From Chloroflexota bacterium (GTDB lineage Bacteria > Chloroflexota > Anaerolineae > UBA7937): a stretch of DNA of 15,836 nucleotides. The stretch lies in NCBI GenBank assembly GCA_003453555.1, contig DMLA01000139.1, positions 1 through 15,836 of the forward strand. Reading direction: 5' to 3'. The notes beneath the pieces are model-generated. The model was not told where the DNA came from. It did no database searches and saw only the letters and a program-made list of their open reading frames with translations. Position 1 is the first letter of the stretch. Every line of letters begins with the position of its first letter. Positions 7,116 through 13,161 of this stretch are shown in pieces. A program made the position numbers and the translations under genes.

Positions 7116-8311
7116 GACGTTCTCTTCTCGACTTGAGTTCGGCGCTCATAGCCCTCATTTTGGCCCTCACCATCTGGGTAGTAGCCATGAGGGAGCAAAA
7201 CCCCATAGTTCAGGATCGCTTTCCTCAAGCGATACCCATCGAGGTGGTCAATAAAGGGGAGGATCTACTGATCTTGGGAGATTTGGAAGAGGAGGTGACT
7301 CTTCTGATTCGAGCCCCCCAGAAGGTGTGGGGCCATCTGGAGGCAGAGAACTTTTCCGCTTATGTTGATCTGGCCGACTTAGGAGTGGGGTCCCATGAGG
7401 TGCCGGTCGAAGTTCAGCATCCAGAGACGGTACGGGTGATAGAAAAGTCGCTCGATGTAGTATCTATCACTTTGGATAAGGCGGCCCAAAGGTGGTTTAG
7501 AGTGGGAGTGAACATTTTGGGAGATGTACCGGTAGGGTACAAGTACGGGGTTGCGGTAGTCACCCCTTCGCAGGTGGCGGTGAGCGGGCCTCAGAGTTTG
7601 GTGGATCAGGTGGGGGCGGTGGTTGTCGATCTACAGCTTCGGGGAGAGAAGACCACTATCGAGAAGGCTTTTGAGCCCCAGCCCCAGAACAAGATAGGGG
7701 GTACCGTTTCTGGGGTGGAGATCAGCCCATCTCAGGTGATGGTGCAGTTGCCTATAGAGCAGGAGTCGGGCTACCGGGATGTATCGGTGAAGGTGATTAT
7801 GCAGGGAGCGGTGGCCGCTGGATATTGGATCAGCGATGTCAGGGTGAACCCCTCTACGGTGACCGTCTATGGGGACCCTCAACGGGTAAGCGAACTCCCG
7901 GGCTTCTTGGAAACGGAGCCGGTGGATGTGGAGGGGGCCAACGCCAACCTAACCCGTTCGGTGGGGCTGGTCCTCCCGGAGGATATATCTCTTTTGGGGG
8001 CGGGAAGGGTCTTGGTTCGCATCTCCGTCTCTCCTGTCTTGGGCGGTCAGACGATCCGGGTCTCGCCGACCCTTCAGGGGTTGGCTCCTGGGTTAGGGGC
8101 CACTGTGTTGCCGGAGACGGTGGAGGTTATCCTCGCTGGCCCCCTAGCCGATCTGTCGGCTCTCCAGGCGGAGGATGTGCAGGTACTCTTGGATCTCCTC
8201 GATTTAGGGCCGGGCACATATAAGATCTCGCCTCAGGTGGTGAAACCGGATTCCTTGGAAGTGCAGAGCATCGTGCCCGATCAGTTGGAGGTGGTGATAA
8301 CCGAGTTATGA
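7112..8311 (+). CDS. cdaR: YbbR-domain protein, CdaA regulator
   Basis: CdaR is a membrane-anchored extracytoplasmic protein that binds and modulates CdaA. The protein is 399 residues. One N-terminal membrane segment (about 8-25, ALIALILALTIWVVAM) leaves the rest outside the cell, made of about four YbbR repeats of roughly 80-90 residues. Repeat features include FPQAIPIEVVNKG, the VSITLDK strand before the repeat that starts with GVNILGDVPVGYKYG, ISPSQVMVQLPIEQ, and VNPSTVTVYGDPQRV. The start is GTG 7112 in a GTGA overlap with cdaA; its own stop overlaps der in ATGA. The pairing with cdaA is the standard arrangement and confirms the call. The C-terminus keeps the usual PDQLEVVI-type strand with no extra domain. 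Confidence 0.92.
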   Translation: MRRSLLDLSSALIALILALTIWVVAMREQNPIVQDRFPQAIPIEVVNKGEDLLILGDLEEEVTLLIRAPQKVWGHLEAENFSAYVDLADLGVGSHEVPVEVQHPETVRVIEKSLDVVSITLDKAAQRWFRVGVNILGDVPVGYKYGVAVVTPSQVAVSGPQSLVDQVGAVVVDLQLRGEKTTIEKAFEPQPQNKIGGTVSGVEISPSQVMVQLPIEQESGYRDVSVKVIMQGAVAAGYWISDVRVNPSTVTVYGDPQRVSELPGFLETEPVDVEGANANLTRSVGLVLPEDISLLGAGRVLVRISVSPVLGGQTIRVSPTLQGLAPGLGATVLPETVEVILAGPLADLSALQAEDVQVLLDLLDLGPGTYKISPQVVKPDSLEVQSIVPDQLEVVITEL

Positions 8312-9624
8312 AGCCTCTAGTGGCTATAGTGGGGCGGCCGAATGTGGGGAAATCGACCCTCTTCAACCGCTTGGTGGAGGAGCCGCGGGCTATAGTGGAG
8401 GATCTGCCGGGGACCACCCGCGACCGCCTCTACGCTGACGCTCAATGGGGAGGGGTGGCCTTTACCCTCATCGATACTGGAGGGCTCGTCCTTTGGACTG
8501 AGGATGAGCTGACTATGCAGGTGAGGAGGCAGGTGGAGTTGGCCATGGCCGAGGCGGAGGCGATCCTCTTCCTGGTGGATGTGGCAGAAGGGCTCACCGT
8601 TGGGGATGAGGAGATTGCGGAACTGTTGAGGGTTTCCCAGAAGCCGCTCTTCTTGGTGGTCAACAAAGCGGATAACGAGGCTCGACGGTTGGCAGCCACG
8701 GAGTTCTATAGCCTGGGCCTGGGGGAGCCGTATCCCATCTCTGCCCTCCATGGTACGGGAACGGGAGACCTTTTGGATGCCTTGGTGGCCTCCTTCCCTC
8801 CCAGGGAAGAGGTCGAGGAGGCGGAAGGGGTACGGGTAGCCATCGTGGGGCGTCCCAATGTGGGCAAGTCCTCCCTCCTCAACGCCCTTTTAGGCTGGGA
8901 GCGGGCCATAGTGAGCGAAAGCCCGGGGACCACGAGGGATGCTATCGATACCCAGATGAGTTGGGATAGTCAACTGGTGACCCTCATCGACACCGCAGGG
9001 ATCCGGCGTCGGGGGCGGGTGCAGAGGGGGGTGGAGCAGTATAGCGTGTTGCGGGCTCTGCGGGCTATACAGCGGGCCCATGTGGTGGTTTTGCTCCTCG
9101 ATGCCCCGCAGGGGGTGACGGCCCAGGATGCCCATATCGCCGGCTACGTTATGGAGGAGGCGAGGGGCATCGTGCTCGTGGTCAACAAGTGGGACCTGAT
9201 GCAAGAGGCCGACCTATCCGAGTACGCGAAGGAGGTTCGTCAAGCCTTCAGGTTCATCCCCTTCGCTCCTCTTCTTTTCGTATCCGCACTGACGGGCCGA
9301 AGGGTGGGCACGGTTCTGGAGACGGCGCTTAGGGTCTACCAAGAGAGGCTTCGTAGGGTCCCCACCAGCGGGCTCAACAGGTTGCTGCGGGAGGCGGTGG
9401 CTAGCCATTCCCCTCCTTCGAAGAGGGGGAAGAGGCTGAGGTTCTACTATGCAACCCAGGCGGAGGTGGACCCCCCTACCTTTGTCTTCTTCGTCAACGA
9501 TCCCCAACTGGTCCACTTCTCCTATCGCCGGTACCTGGAGAACCGATTACGGGAGGCTTTCGGCTTCGAGGGAACGCCTTTGCGATTGTATTTTCGACGG
9601 CGAAGCGAAGCGCGCTTCGCGTAG
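8308..9624 (+). CDS. der: GTPase Der (EngA), ribosome assembly factor
   Basis: Der is an essential GTPase with two tandem G domains that helps assemble the 50S ribosomal subunit. The protein is 438 residues. G domain 1: GRPNVGKS (9-16), PGTTRDR (34-40), DTGG (56-59), NKAD (119-122). G domain 2: GRPNVGKS (181-188), SPGTTRDAID (205-214), DTAG (228-231), NKWD (293-296). A C-terminal KH-like domain follows (VPTSGLNRLLREAV, FYYATQAEVDPPTFVFFVN, YRRYLENRLREAFGFEGTPLRLYFRRR). All G motifs are intact. The ATG overlaps the cdaR stop by 4 bp. The last residues, SEARFA and the TAG, are encoded by a 16-bp palindrome; the family normally ends near the preceding FRRR, so the tail looks like an added piece. 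Confidence 0.96.
   Translation: MKPLVAIVGRPNVGKSTLFNRLVEEPRAIVEDLPGTTRDRLYADAQWGGVAFTLIDTGGLVLWTEDELTMQVRRQVELAMAEAEAILFLVDVAEGLTVGDEEIAELLRVSQKPLFLVVNKADNEARRLAATEFYSLGLGEPYPISALHGTGTGDLLDALVASFPPREEVEEAEGVRVAIVGRPNVGKSSLLNALLGWERAIVSESPGTTRDAIDTQMSWDSQLVTLIDTAGIRRRGRVQRGVEQYSVLRALRAIQRAHVVVLLLDAPQGVTAQDAHIAGYVMEEARGIVLVVNKWDLMQEADLSEYAKEVRQAFRFIPFAPLLFVSALTGRRVGTVLETALRVYQERLRRVPTSGLNRLLREAVASHSPPSKRGKRLRFYYATQAEVDPPTFVFFVNDPQLVHFSYRRYLENRLREAFGFEGTPLRLYFRRRSEARFA
9605..9620. repeat. 16-bp perfect palindrome at the 3' end of der
   Basis: GCGAAGCGCGCTTCGC is its own reverse complement and is preceded by a further partial GCGAA copy (9600-9604). It lies in frame in the last codons of der and supplies the C-terminal residues just before the stop. 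It resembles the small REP-type palindromes scattered in some bacterial genomes. With no T tract it is not a classical terminator. Confidence 0.7.
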
Positions 9625-9644
9625 TGCATAGAGTGGAGGTTATG

Positions 9645-9944
9645 ATGGTGACCCCAGAGCAGGTCAGGGAGGCGTTGCGAGAGGTGTACGATCCCGAGAT
9701 CCCGGTGAATGTGGTGGATTTGGGGCTCATCTATGAGGTGAAGATAGAGGGGGGCAAGGTAGAGGTGGATATGACCATGACCGCTCGGGGTTGCCCCATG
9801 CACGCCTATATCGCCGAGCAGACACGGAAGAGGTTGCTGGAGATAGAGGGAGTGGAGGAGGCGGAGGTCAAGATAGTCTGGGAGCCGCCTTGGAACCCCA
9901 CCATGATCTCCGAGGAGGCGAGGAAGAGACTGGGTTTGGGTTAA
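9645..9944 (+). CDS. MIP18/DUF59 family protein (SufT/PaaD-like), Fe-S assembly
   Basis: This is a 99-residue single-domain MIP18 (DUF59) protein. Family members act in maturation of iron-sulfur proteins (SufT; eukaryotic CIA2) or in specific oxygenase systems (PaaD). Visible motifs are the N-terminal VREALREVYDPEIPVNVVDLGLIYEV, the central MTARGCPMHAYI with the conserved cysteine (about residue 50), and the C-terminal VWEPPWNPTMISEEARKRLG. ATG 9645 is preferred because GGAGG ends 5 bases upstream. ATG 9642 and GTG 9648 are alternatives; the GTG at 9624, overlapping the der stop, lacks a ribosome site. No suf genes are adjacent, so it is a stand-alone copy in the der operon. General Fe-S assembly is the likely role, but its client is unknown. 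Confidence 0.9.
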   Translation: MVTPEQVREALREVYDPEIPVNVVDLGLIYEVKIEGGKVEVDMTMTARGCPMHAYIAEQTRKRLLEIEGVEEAEVKIVWEPPWNPTMISEEARKRLGLG

Positions 9945-9956
9945 ACGGCTGGCACG

Positions 9957-10388
9957 ATGAGGCTAGATAGGCTTGCCCCTTTGCTTATGGTCTTGGCCTT
10001 TCTTTTGAACCTGGTGGTCTGCTTTTTGGACCCTACTGAATTCAGGGGGACCAGGGCACTCGGCCAGGCTTTCTTTTTCCTGGGGGGCTTGCTGCTGCTC
10101 TACGCCGCATGCTACCTACGCCGCGGCTTCTTCGGGGAGGTGGAGCCGAACCTTAACCATCTGGTCACTGCAGGCCCCTATCGCTGGTGTAGACCCCCTC
10201 TCTATCTGAGTTTCATGCTCATCGTTCTGGGGATCGATCTGATGTTCGGCAGCCCTCTTGGCATTCTGGCGACTCTGCTCTTGACCCTGCCGAGCGTCAT
10301 CTATCGGGCTAGGCTGGAGGAGAAAGCCTTGGCCGATCATTTCGGTGAGGAGTGGGGAGCCTATAAGGAGAGAACGAGGTTACTGTAG
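9957..10388 (+). CDS. ICMT/PEMT-like membrane methyltransferase (isoprenylcysteine/phospholipid methyltransferase family)
   Basis: This is a 143-residue membrane protein of the isoprenylcysteine carboxyl methyltransferase/phospholipid methyltransferase superfamily. Hydrophobic segments lie at about 5-24, 36-53, 82-94 and 100-116. The SAM-site signature is visible as TAGPYRWCRPPLY (71-83) and a C-terminal RARLEEKALADHFGEEWGAYKERT (117-140). The usual motif is GPYxxxRHPxY; here the conserved histidine is replaced by proline (P80), so activity is uncertain. Substrates of bacterial members are mostly unknown. ATG 9957 starts 12 bp after the previous stop with only a weak ribosome site. The TAG stop (10386-10388) lies inside the first bases of the inverted-repeat element at 10385, so the natural C-terminus may have been cut or replaced there. 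Confidence 0.8.
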   Translation: MRLDRLAPLLMVLAFLLNLVVCFLDPTEFRGTRALGQAFFFLGGLLLLYAACYLRRGFFGEVEPNLNHLVTAGPYRWCRPPLYLSFMLIVLGIDLMFGSPLGILATLLLTLPSVIYRARLEEKALADHFGEEWGAYKERTRLL

Positions 10389-10438
10389 CGTCCGAGTTTA
10401 TCTCGGACGAAAGCGTCGCAGATGAACTGCGACGCTAC
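10385..10438. repeat. Nested inverted-repeat element with two hairpins at the end of the argF-der operon
   Basis: The 54-bp block begins GTAGCGTC (10385-10392) and ends with its reverse complement GACGCTAC (10431-10438). Inside lie two perfect hairpins: CGTCCGAG/CTCGGACG (10389-10396, 10402-10409) with loop TTTAT, and AGCGTCGCAG/CTGCGACGCT (10412-10421, 10427-10436) with loop ATGAA. Both have 5-nt loops. This looks like a palindromic repeat unit (REP/MITE-like) rather than a simple terminator, as no T tract follows, but it could still end the operon transcript. Copies elsewhere in the genome are expected and cannot be checked here. Confidence 0.65.
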
Positions 10439-10441
10439 ATG

Positions 10442-10562
10442 GATGGTGCATGGGAGGCCGTTGTGGTCTCTCGCCATCTGAGGGCGTCAGATGGTAACAT
10501 CCCTGGCCTGCTGCGTGCCAGCCCGTCCTGGTACGACTTGGGCCAGGGGGCAGGCTGACGCC
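10442..10562 (+). other. Non-coding region with nested and mutually exclusive helices, possible structured RNA or repeat element
   Basis: This intergenic stretch before the flavin reductase-like gene is full of base-paired potential. Helix A: GGGAGGCC (10452-10459) with GGTCTCTC (10465-10472), two G-U pairs, 5-nt loop. Helix B: CCATCTGA (10474-10481) with TCAGATGG (10487-10494), perfect, 5-nt loop. A rod of three nested helices follows: GGCGTCAG (10483-10490) with CTGACGCC (10555-10562); CCCTGGCC (10501-10508) with GGCCAGGG (10541-10548); CGTGCCAG (10514-10521) with CTGGTACG (10528-10535), one G-U. Helix B and the base of the rod share 10487-10490 and part of the loop, so they exclude each other. 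It matches no riboswitch class I recognise. The rod ends 15 nt before the ribosome site of the next gene. Confidence 0.5.
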
Positions 10563-10591
10563 ACCTAAATTGCTCTTGAGGAGGTATGACC

Positions 10592-11170
10592 ATGGGGAAG
10601 GTGTGTATCAAAGGGGTAGGGGAGTTCTGTCACCATTATCCGTCGGTGGCGGCGGTAGTGACTGCTCGTGTTGGGGAAAAGGCGAACGCCATGGCCGCGG
10701 CCTGGCATTCGCCCCTCTCCCGCAAGCCTCCTCTCTATGGGGTGGCCATCTCCCCCAAGAGGTTCACCCACGAACTCATCTTGGAGGCAGGCGAGTTTGG
10801 CGTAAACTTCCTGCCATTCGAAAAAGCAGAGGTAATCGCCTCGTTAGGGGGAAGCACGGGGAGGAAAGCGGACAAGTTCCGACTCTTCGACATCGCCGAG
10901 GAGAAGCCGGTTTTGACCTCGGCGCCCATCCTCGCCGAAGCCTATGCTGCCTACGAGTGCCAACTGGTGAGCCACCATACCTTTGGAGATCACACCTGGT
11001 TTGTGGGAGAGATAGTGATGGTTCATCTCGTAGAGGGAGCACTGACGGATGAGGGGGTGCTCGATCTATCTTCAGTGAAGCCAGCCATGTATCTAGGGGC
11101 CGATCGGTACGTCACCACCTTGCGTGAAAGCCTCTGCTACCTGGATCGTAAGGCTTGGACAAAAAAGTGA
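10592..11170 (+). CDS. Flavin reductase-like FMN-binding protein
   Basis: This encodes a 192-residue protein of the flavin reductase-like family (FMN-binding split barrel). These use NAD(P)H to reduce flavin or act as flavoprotein partners of oxygenases or electron carriers. Visible features: an N-terminal strand with PSVAAVVTARVGEKANAMAAAWHSPLSRKPPLYGVAISPKRFTHELI, in which NAMAAAW is the usual FMN phosphate/isoalloxazine segment; GEFGVNFLPFE; a DKFRLFDIAEEKPVLTSAPILAEAYAAYECQLVSHHTFGDHTWFVGEIV stretch typical of the second half; and PAMYLGADRYVTT near the C-terminus. ATG 10592 is chosen because GAGGAGG ends 7 bases upstream; the ATG at 10586 is only one base from it. It sits behind the structured block at 10385-10562, which could regulate it. 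The physiological partner is unknown. Confidence 0.87.
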   Translation: MGKVCIKGVGEFCHHYPSVAAVVTARVGEKANAMAAAWHSPLSRKPPLYGVAISPKRFTHELILEAGEFGVNFLPFEKAEVIASLGGSTGRKADKFRLFDIAEEKPVLTSAPILAEAYAAYECQLVSHHTFGDHTWFVGEIVMVHLVEGALTDEGVLDLSSVKPAMYLGADRYVTTLRESLCYLDRKAWTKK

Positions 11171-11215
11171 GAGGAACGGTGGTTAGCCTGAACGGCAGTA
11201 TAGAAGCGTAAGTTG

Positions 11216-11244
11216 TTGACAGCCTTGGCGGGCGATGCTACAAT
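11216..11244 (+). promoter_or_regulatory. Near-consensus sigma-70 promoter of the U32-like gene
   Basis: A perfect TTGACA (11216-11221) is followed after exactly 17 bp by TACAAT (11239-11244), a 5/6 match. A start near 11251 gives a leader of about 23 nt, which holds the ribosome site GGGGAGG before ATG 11274. This is the strongest -35/-10 pair in the window. The in-frame ATG at 11235 lies upstream of the predicted RNA start and is not the start codon. Confidence 0.82.
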
Positions 11245-11273
11245 TCTCGCAAATCAAAAGGGGAGGTTCATCG

Positions 11274-12224
11274 ATGAGGATGGAAGATGTGGGAAGGGCG
11301 ATGGAAAAAGCAGGCATCCCCGGACGGGATGCCTATGATTTGCCCACCAGCCCTAAGCGGTTCCCTGATGGGGCTTGGTATCGGATGGAGATCTCGGGGG
11401 TGGAGCGGCCTCAAGTGCTGGAGGCGGTGATAGACGAGTCGGAAAAGCGGAAGATGCCTATTCACCGCTTGATCTCCGTGGTCATGGGGGCCACTCTCTT
11501 GGATAAGGCGGAGTTGAGAGATTTCGCCCAGATGGCGGCTGAGGCTCGGATGGAGGTGATCCTCGTCCCTGGCCCTCGAGCCGCCTGGGATATCGGTCGC
11601 CAGCCATATACCCCGGAAGGGATCATATCTGGTTTGCGTTGCCGGGGCTCGGACGCTCTCCGCCAGGTGATCACCGACATCATGCGGTGCATAGACCTCG
11701 GCTTTCGGGGCTTTCTGGTCATCGATGAGGGGCTTCTCTGGCTCCTTAACGAGATGAGGAAGAAGGGCGATATTCCCGAGGATGTGATCTTTAAGGTCTC
11801 CATCTATGCCGGCCACGGCAATGCCGCGGGGGGCAAGGTGTTAGAGATGTTGGGTGCGGACACCATCAACCCAGTGGCCGATTTGACTTTGCCTCAGTTC
11901 GCCTCCATCCGCCAGGCGGTCGATATGCCGTTAGATTTGCATATCATCCTCACCGAGTCCTTCGGTGGGTATATGCGCTTCTACGAGGCGCCAGATATGG
12001 CCAGGGTCTGTGCCCCTTGTTACTTCAAGATCGAGCCTGGCCCGGCCTGCGCCGCTACGGGGGCGGCCCTCTACAAGCCATGGGTGAGCCCCCAGATGTT
12101 AGCCGACTGGGGGCGGGAGAAGGTGAAATACGCTCAGATCATCCACGAGATAATACAGGAGAACTTCCCTGAGGCCACCATGTCTGGCGTGGGGCCTGCC
12201 GATTTGGCTATCCCCAAGCCCTGA
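11274..12224 (+). CDS. TIM-barrel-like protein, U32 peptidase-like (function unknown)
   Basis: This encodes a 316-residue soluble protein with the alternating strand-helix pattern of a TIM barrel. Segments such as HRLISVVMGATLLDKAELRDFAQMAAEARMEVILVPG (64-100), CIDLGFRGFLVIDEGLLWLLNEMR, KVSIYAGHGNAAGGKVLEMLGADTINPVADLTLPQFASIRQAVDMPLDLHI (174-224) and SFGGYMRFYEAPDMARVCAPCYFKI resemble the barrel part of peptidase U32-family proteins, especially the NP.ADL.LPQ..SIR...D.PLD pattern. Some U32 relatives act in RNA or ubiquinone hydroxylation rather than proteolysis. The U32 call is a memory-based resemblance, not a proven match. Cys residues at 123, 139, 246, 249 and 259 (AGLRCR, MRC, VCAPC, ACA) could bind a metal or cluster. 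ATG 11274 follows GGGGAGG and its own strong promoter, so the gene is probably well expressed. Confidence 0.6.
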   Translation: MRMEDVGRAMEKAGIPGRDAYDLPTSPKRFPDGAWYRMEISGVERPQVLEAVIDESEKRKMPIHRLISVVMGATLLDKAELRDFAQMAAEARMEVILVPGPRAAWDIGRQPYTPEGIISGLRCRGSDALRQVITDIMRCIDLGFRGFLVIDEGLLWLLNEMRKKGDIPEDVIFKVSIYAGHGNAAGGKVLEMLGADTINPVADLTLPQFASIRQAVDMPLDLHIILTESFGGYMRFYEAPDMARVCAPCYFKIEPGPACAATGAALYKPWVSPQMLADWGREKVKYAQIIHEIIQENFPEATMSGVGPADLAIPKP

Positions 12225-12228
12225 AGTG

Positions 12229-12265
12229 AAGGGACACCATCAGCGATTAGTCCCTTGGCTTATTT
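12229..12265 (+). terminator. Possible terminator hairpin after the U32-like gene
   Basis: A perfect 7-bp inverted repeat, AAGGGAC (12229-12235) with GTCCCTT (12250-12256), has a 14-nt loop and is followed by GGCTTATTT. The loop is long and the T tract is interrupted, so this is a weak candidate, placed 5 bp after the stop codon. Confidence 0.35.
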
Positions 12266-12304
12266 GGAGTCAGGTGGAATGCCATTGGTCGGAGAGGTTG
12301 TGGG

Positions 12305-12967
12305 ATGTCTGAACTGGTCTCACTCCTAACACTGTACGTTCTTCCTTTACTGGGGCCGTTGCTAGTGGTTGTGGGAGGCTTTACCCTCTGGCGCACTCGG
12401 CGAAGAGAGGGACGTTGGTCATTGGCTGGCTCAGTCGTTGTAGTCCTGGGCGTGGCATTTACTGCCTTTGTCTTCTGGCTTGACCCGAGTGTGTTTGCAC
12501 CTGTGCTGGGGCCTGTGAATCGCCTGGTCGAGCGGGTCAGTGGGGAAACACCCCAGGCGAAAGTGTCATCGTATCTCGCCCTCGTGGCGAGAGGAGATCG
12601 GGACGGTGCTTTGGTGCTGTGGCCCGCGAACGACCGGCTCGGGTCGGACTATAAAGGGCGCCGCCACTCTGTAACAACAGAACTTGAGGGGCTAGGGCCT
12701 GAGTTGAGCCATCGGGTGCTGAAAATCGAGTGGTGGAGCACCTGCTGCGAACCCCATGTTATCACCGATAACCGAGAGGCTGGGTTCGCTCGGCTCTGGG
12801 TAGAAGTGTCCAGGGATAATGAAGCGAGGCAATACGTGTTCGACCTTCTTGCACCCCCCATGCCGTATTTGGGAAGGTGGGAAGGATACCCGGTGCGCCA
12901 CTGGCAGATTTTGGATGTCTATCCGGTAGAAGGGGAGCCGCTCGTCTGGCGCTGGCCTGGTTATTGA
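12305..12967 (+). CDS. Unrecognised two-TM membrane protein with extracytoplasmic or cytoplasmic C-terminal domain
   Basis: I do not recognise this 220-residue protein. Two N-terminal hydrophobic segments (about 8-28 and 40-59) are joined by a short basic loop (RTRRREGRW), so the loop is probably cytoplasmic and both ends outside. The remaining 150 residues are soluble; VSSYLALVARGDRDGALVLWPAN (about 87-109) resembles a small NTF2/DUF4878-type start, where a helix of this kind precedes a curved sheet. Later parts (WWSTCCEPHVITDNREAGFARLWVEVSRDNEARQYVFDLL) read as beta-rich. ATG 12305 has GGAGAGG 7 bases upstream. Codon choice looks different from its neighbours: fewer AGG/GGG codons, more CTG/GTG and CGN arginines, which may indicate transfer. 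The function is unknown. Confidence 0.7.
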   Translation: MSELVSLLTLYVLPLLGPLLVVVGGFTLWRTRRREGRWSLAGSVVVVLGVAFTAFVFWLDPSVFAPVLGPVNRLVERVSGETPQAKVSSYLALVARGDRDGALVLWPANDRLGSDYKGRRHSVTTELEGLGPELSHRVLKIEWWSTCCEPHVITDNREAGFARLWVEVSRDNEARQYVFDLLAPPMPYLGRWEGYPVRHWQILDVYPVEGEPLVWRWPGY

Positions 12968-13161
12968 CGAATGCAAGCGAGCCTGTGGGTCTTTTTCTAA
13001 TACGCGATTGGCGGCTTCGCCAACGATGGGAACGTTAGGAGACATTGGTTATGCTTGCCCAAGGAGAATCTGGGAGTACCAGAGGAACGCAGGGCCATAG
13101 AGGTTGCACGAGGGAAGCCGGAGATCGAGTCATTCCAAAGCCTTAGAGAGGGAGAAAAGAG
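12968..13161 (+). other. Intergenic stretch before panB, with one short hairpin
   Basis: This 194-bp gap has no gene I can support. It holds one perfect 6-bp stem, TTGGCG/CGCCAA (13008-13013, 13018-13023) around a GCTT loop, without a T tract. An open frame without a start codon runs to the panB start region (13001-13161, GVPEERRAIEVARGKPEIE-type residues); it could be a gene remnant. I see no good -35/-10 pair for panB. The ribosome site is GGGAG at about 13150. Confidence 0.4.

Noticed and set aside
10385..10438. CRISPR-type repeat
   Set aside because: The two hairpins differ in sequence and there is no repeat-spacer pattern or cas gene.
10442..10562. FMN riboswitch before the flavin reductase-like gene
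   Set aside because: The conserved FMN-element core sequences are absent; only generic helices are seen.
11235..11273. Earlier ATG for the U32-like gene
   Set aside because: It overlaps the -10 box and lies upstream of the predicted RNA start.
13001..13161. Start-less open frame before panB read as a small gene
   Set aside because: There is no start codon with a ribosome site and no family match that I recognise; recorded only as a possible remnant.
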